Below, in pieces: positions 63,170 through 64,000 of a stretch of 64,000 nucleotides of DNA (positions are counted from its first letter, which is position 1; each line of letters starts with the position of its first letter). Made by a program: the position numbers and the translations under genes. The notes beneath the pieces were generated by a model. That model was not told the origin of the DNA. It did not search any database and worked only from the letters and a program-made list of their open reading frames with translations. The stretch is taken from NCBI GenBank assembly GCA_965238215.1, contig OZ250180.1:2728001-2792000 (forward strand). The letters are read 5' to 3'. This stretch comes from JAPULR01 sp965238215 (GTDB lineage: Bacteria > Chloroflexota > Dehalococcoidia > Lucifugimonadales > GCA-2712585).

Positions 63170-63579
63170 CCTTCCTTCATATCATCCTGAGCAAAGCGAA
63201 GCGGAGTCGAAGGATCTCGTTGCCATAGCACCCTAAGCCCACTCCTGAAATCCCTTTCCCCTAGGGATGGGGGAAGGTTAGAGCCTGTCCTGAGCTTGTC
63301 GAAGGAATGGGGGTGCTCCCCCTCTTGTCCTCGCGAATGCGGGGACCCATCCCCCTATATCCAACCCTCGTAGGCTCGGTTCGCGAACAGCTCTTCCCCC
63401 ACTCCCCGTCATTCCGGCGAAAGACGGAATCCAGAAGTCGGAAGAATCCCTAACACTGCCGCCGTCAACCCCCCCTCCGTTGACCCCCCAACCCTCCCCT
63501 CCTATAATCGAGCATACTTTCCAAACGCATCCCTCTGACTTCCAGAACATCCACGCCATATACCAATCAAGGTGACGCC
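63170..63579. repeat. Intergenic region with dispersed repeats
   Basis: Contains ATCATCCTGAGCAAAGCGAA...AGGATCTCG (63180-63215), AGCCTGTCCTGAGCTTGTCG (63281), and TTGTCCTCGCGAATGCGGGG (63327), all members of families found elsewhere in the window. No gene was seen in these 410 bp. The promoter of the lipoprotein gene at 63580 must lie at the right end; TATAAT occurs in this part (63502-63507). Confidence 0.65.
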
Positions 63580-64000
63580 GTGACCCGACGCTTAGCCCTA
63601 ACCCTCCTAGCCCTCCTCGTCCTCGCAGGCGCAACTGCCTGCGGCGGCTCCGACGTTGCGACACCCGTAACCACGGTTGCGCCCACGCTGTCTGCAACTC
63701 CCACGCCCACGCCAACAGCTTTCTTTCCGACCCCTCCGACCCCAACGCCAACCCCTATAGTCACGCCCATAGCAACCCCTGCGGCCTCCCCAACCGCCGC
63801 CGAGACGCCTTTGGCTACTGACGCTCCCACGGCCGTATTGCCTACCGCCATCCCTACGACTGCTCCTAAACCAAGGTCTACGCCCGATGGCTACTATGAT
63901 CCCCATGACCCATGCGGCCCCTCGCGTGATCTGGTACGTGATGCAGGTATCCATAGAGGCTTCCTTCACTGGACTCCAGACGGCTCCCATCTAGTCTTTG
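63580..64000 (+). CDS. Lipoprotein with Thr/Pro linker (3' partial)
   Basis: Starts at GTG 63580 with AAGGTGA upstream. The signal ends in the lipobox AGATACGGSD, followed by a long Thr/Pro/Ala linker (about 25-95). The folded part begins DPCGPSRDLVRDAG and LHWTPDGSHLVF, the latter typical of a TolB/WD40-like beta-propeller blade. The frame is open to the window end, so at least 140 aa are visible. It is probably an exported beta-propeller protein anchored in the membrane; its function is unknown. Confidence 0.8.
   Translation, partial: MTRRLALTLLALLVLAGATACGGSDVATPVTTVAPTLSATPTPTPTAFFPTPPTPTPTPIVTPIATPAASPTAAETPLATDAPTAVLPTAIPTTAPKPRSTPDGYYDPHDPCGPSRDLVRDAGIHRGFLHWTPDGSHLVF

Overview
The window looks like a piece of a Chloroflexota chromosome, most likely a Dehalococcoidia/SAR202-type or other uncultivated lineage. 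The basis is the GC-rich housekeeping genes, lipoproteins with a CGG lipobox followed by Thr/Pro-rich linkers, many short GC-rich intergenic repeats, and very large Calx-beta/cadherin-type surface proteins. The lineage call is inference; no rRNA or tRNA gene was seen.

Layout. 1-7177 is ordinary chromosome: the C-terminal half of a RseP-type protease, ispG, then a leftward group (PIG-L deacetylase, selA, alpha/beta hydrolase) and a gamma-glutamyltransferase. 7340-33675 is accessory DNA with many broken genes. It starts with a secreted-protein gene cut by an IS5-like element. The truncated transposase is fused in frame to a JAMM/JAB peptidase remnant, followed by a frameshifted ThiF/E1-like gene and a DUF2958 gene; together these look like the remains of a PRTRC-type (ubiquitin-like) cassette. 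Next come two giant secreted proteins (2250 and 1314 aa), the first carrying a scavenger-receptor cysteine-rich (SRCR) domain. They flank a NarL-type two-component system, and both have duplicated TTTGTAC operator-like arrays upstream. Small HTH genes lie nearby, one broken by an amber codon.

26680-33675 is a defence patchwork and the most interesting part. It holds a 5'-truncated nuclease-like gene, a 5'-truncated QueC-like gene coupled to a TatD-like gene (a Qat remnant, qatC'-qatD), and facing it an operon that reads as type IV CBASS: QueC-like, TGT-like, CD-NTase, SLOG-type effector and a coupled 80-aa ORF. The CBASS operon carries two lesions. A 1550-bp IS with 16-bp perfect inverted repeats and a CTAG target duplication sits seven codons into the QueC-like gene, and an in-frame TAG lies at codon 53 of the CD-NTase. 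The IS leaves the QueC PP-loop intact and fused in frame to the transposase.

34081-64000 returns mostly to chromosomal genes: a family-5 solute-binding lipoprotein, gene relics (an internally deleted NAD(P)-binding/DUF2867 protein and a serine recombinase fragment joined to an unrelated C-terminus), an HTH-inositol-phosphate synthase fusion with its own palindrome, rmuC, ilvD overlapping a GIY-YIG gene, a 15-repeat LRR lipoprotein, two tandem D-2-hydroxyacid dehydrogenases, an ABC-2 transporter, an ATPase plus PD-(D/E)XK-like pair that may be another defence unit, an MFS transporter, a Kef-type antiporter, a PLP dehydratase, an M19 dipeptidase, an amidase and the start of a further lipoprotein.
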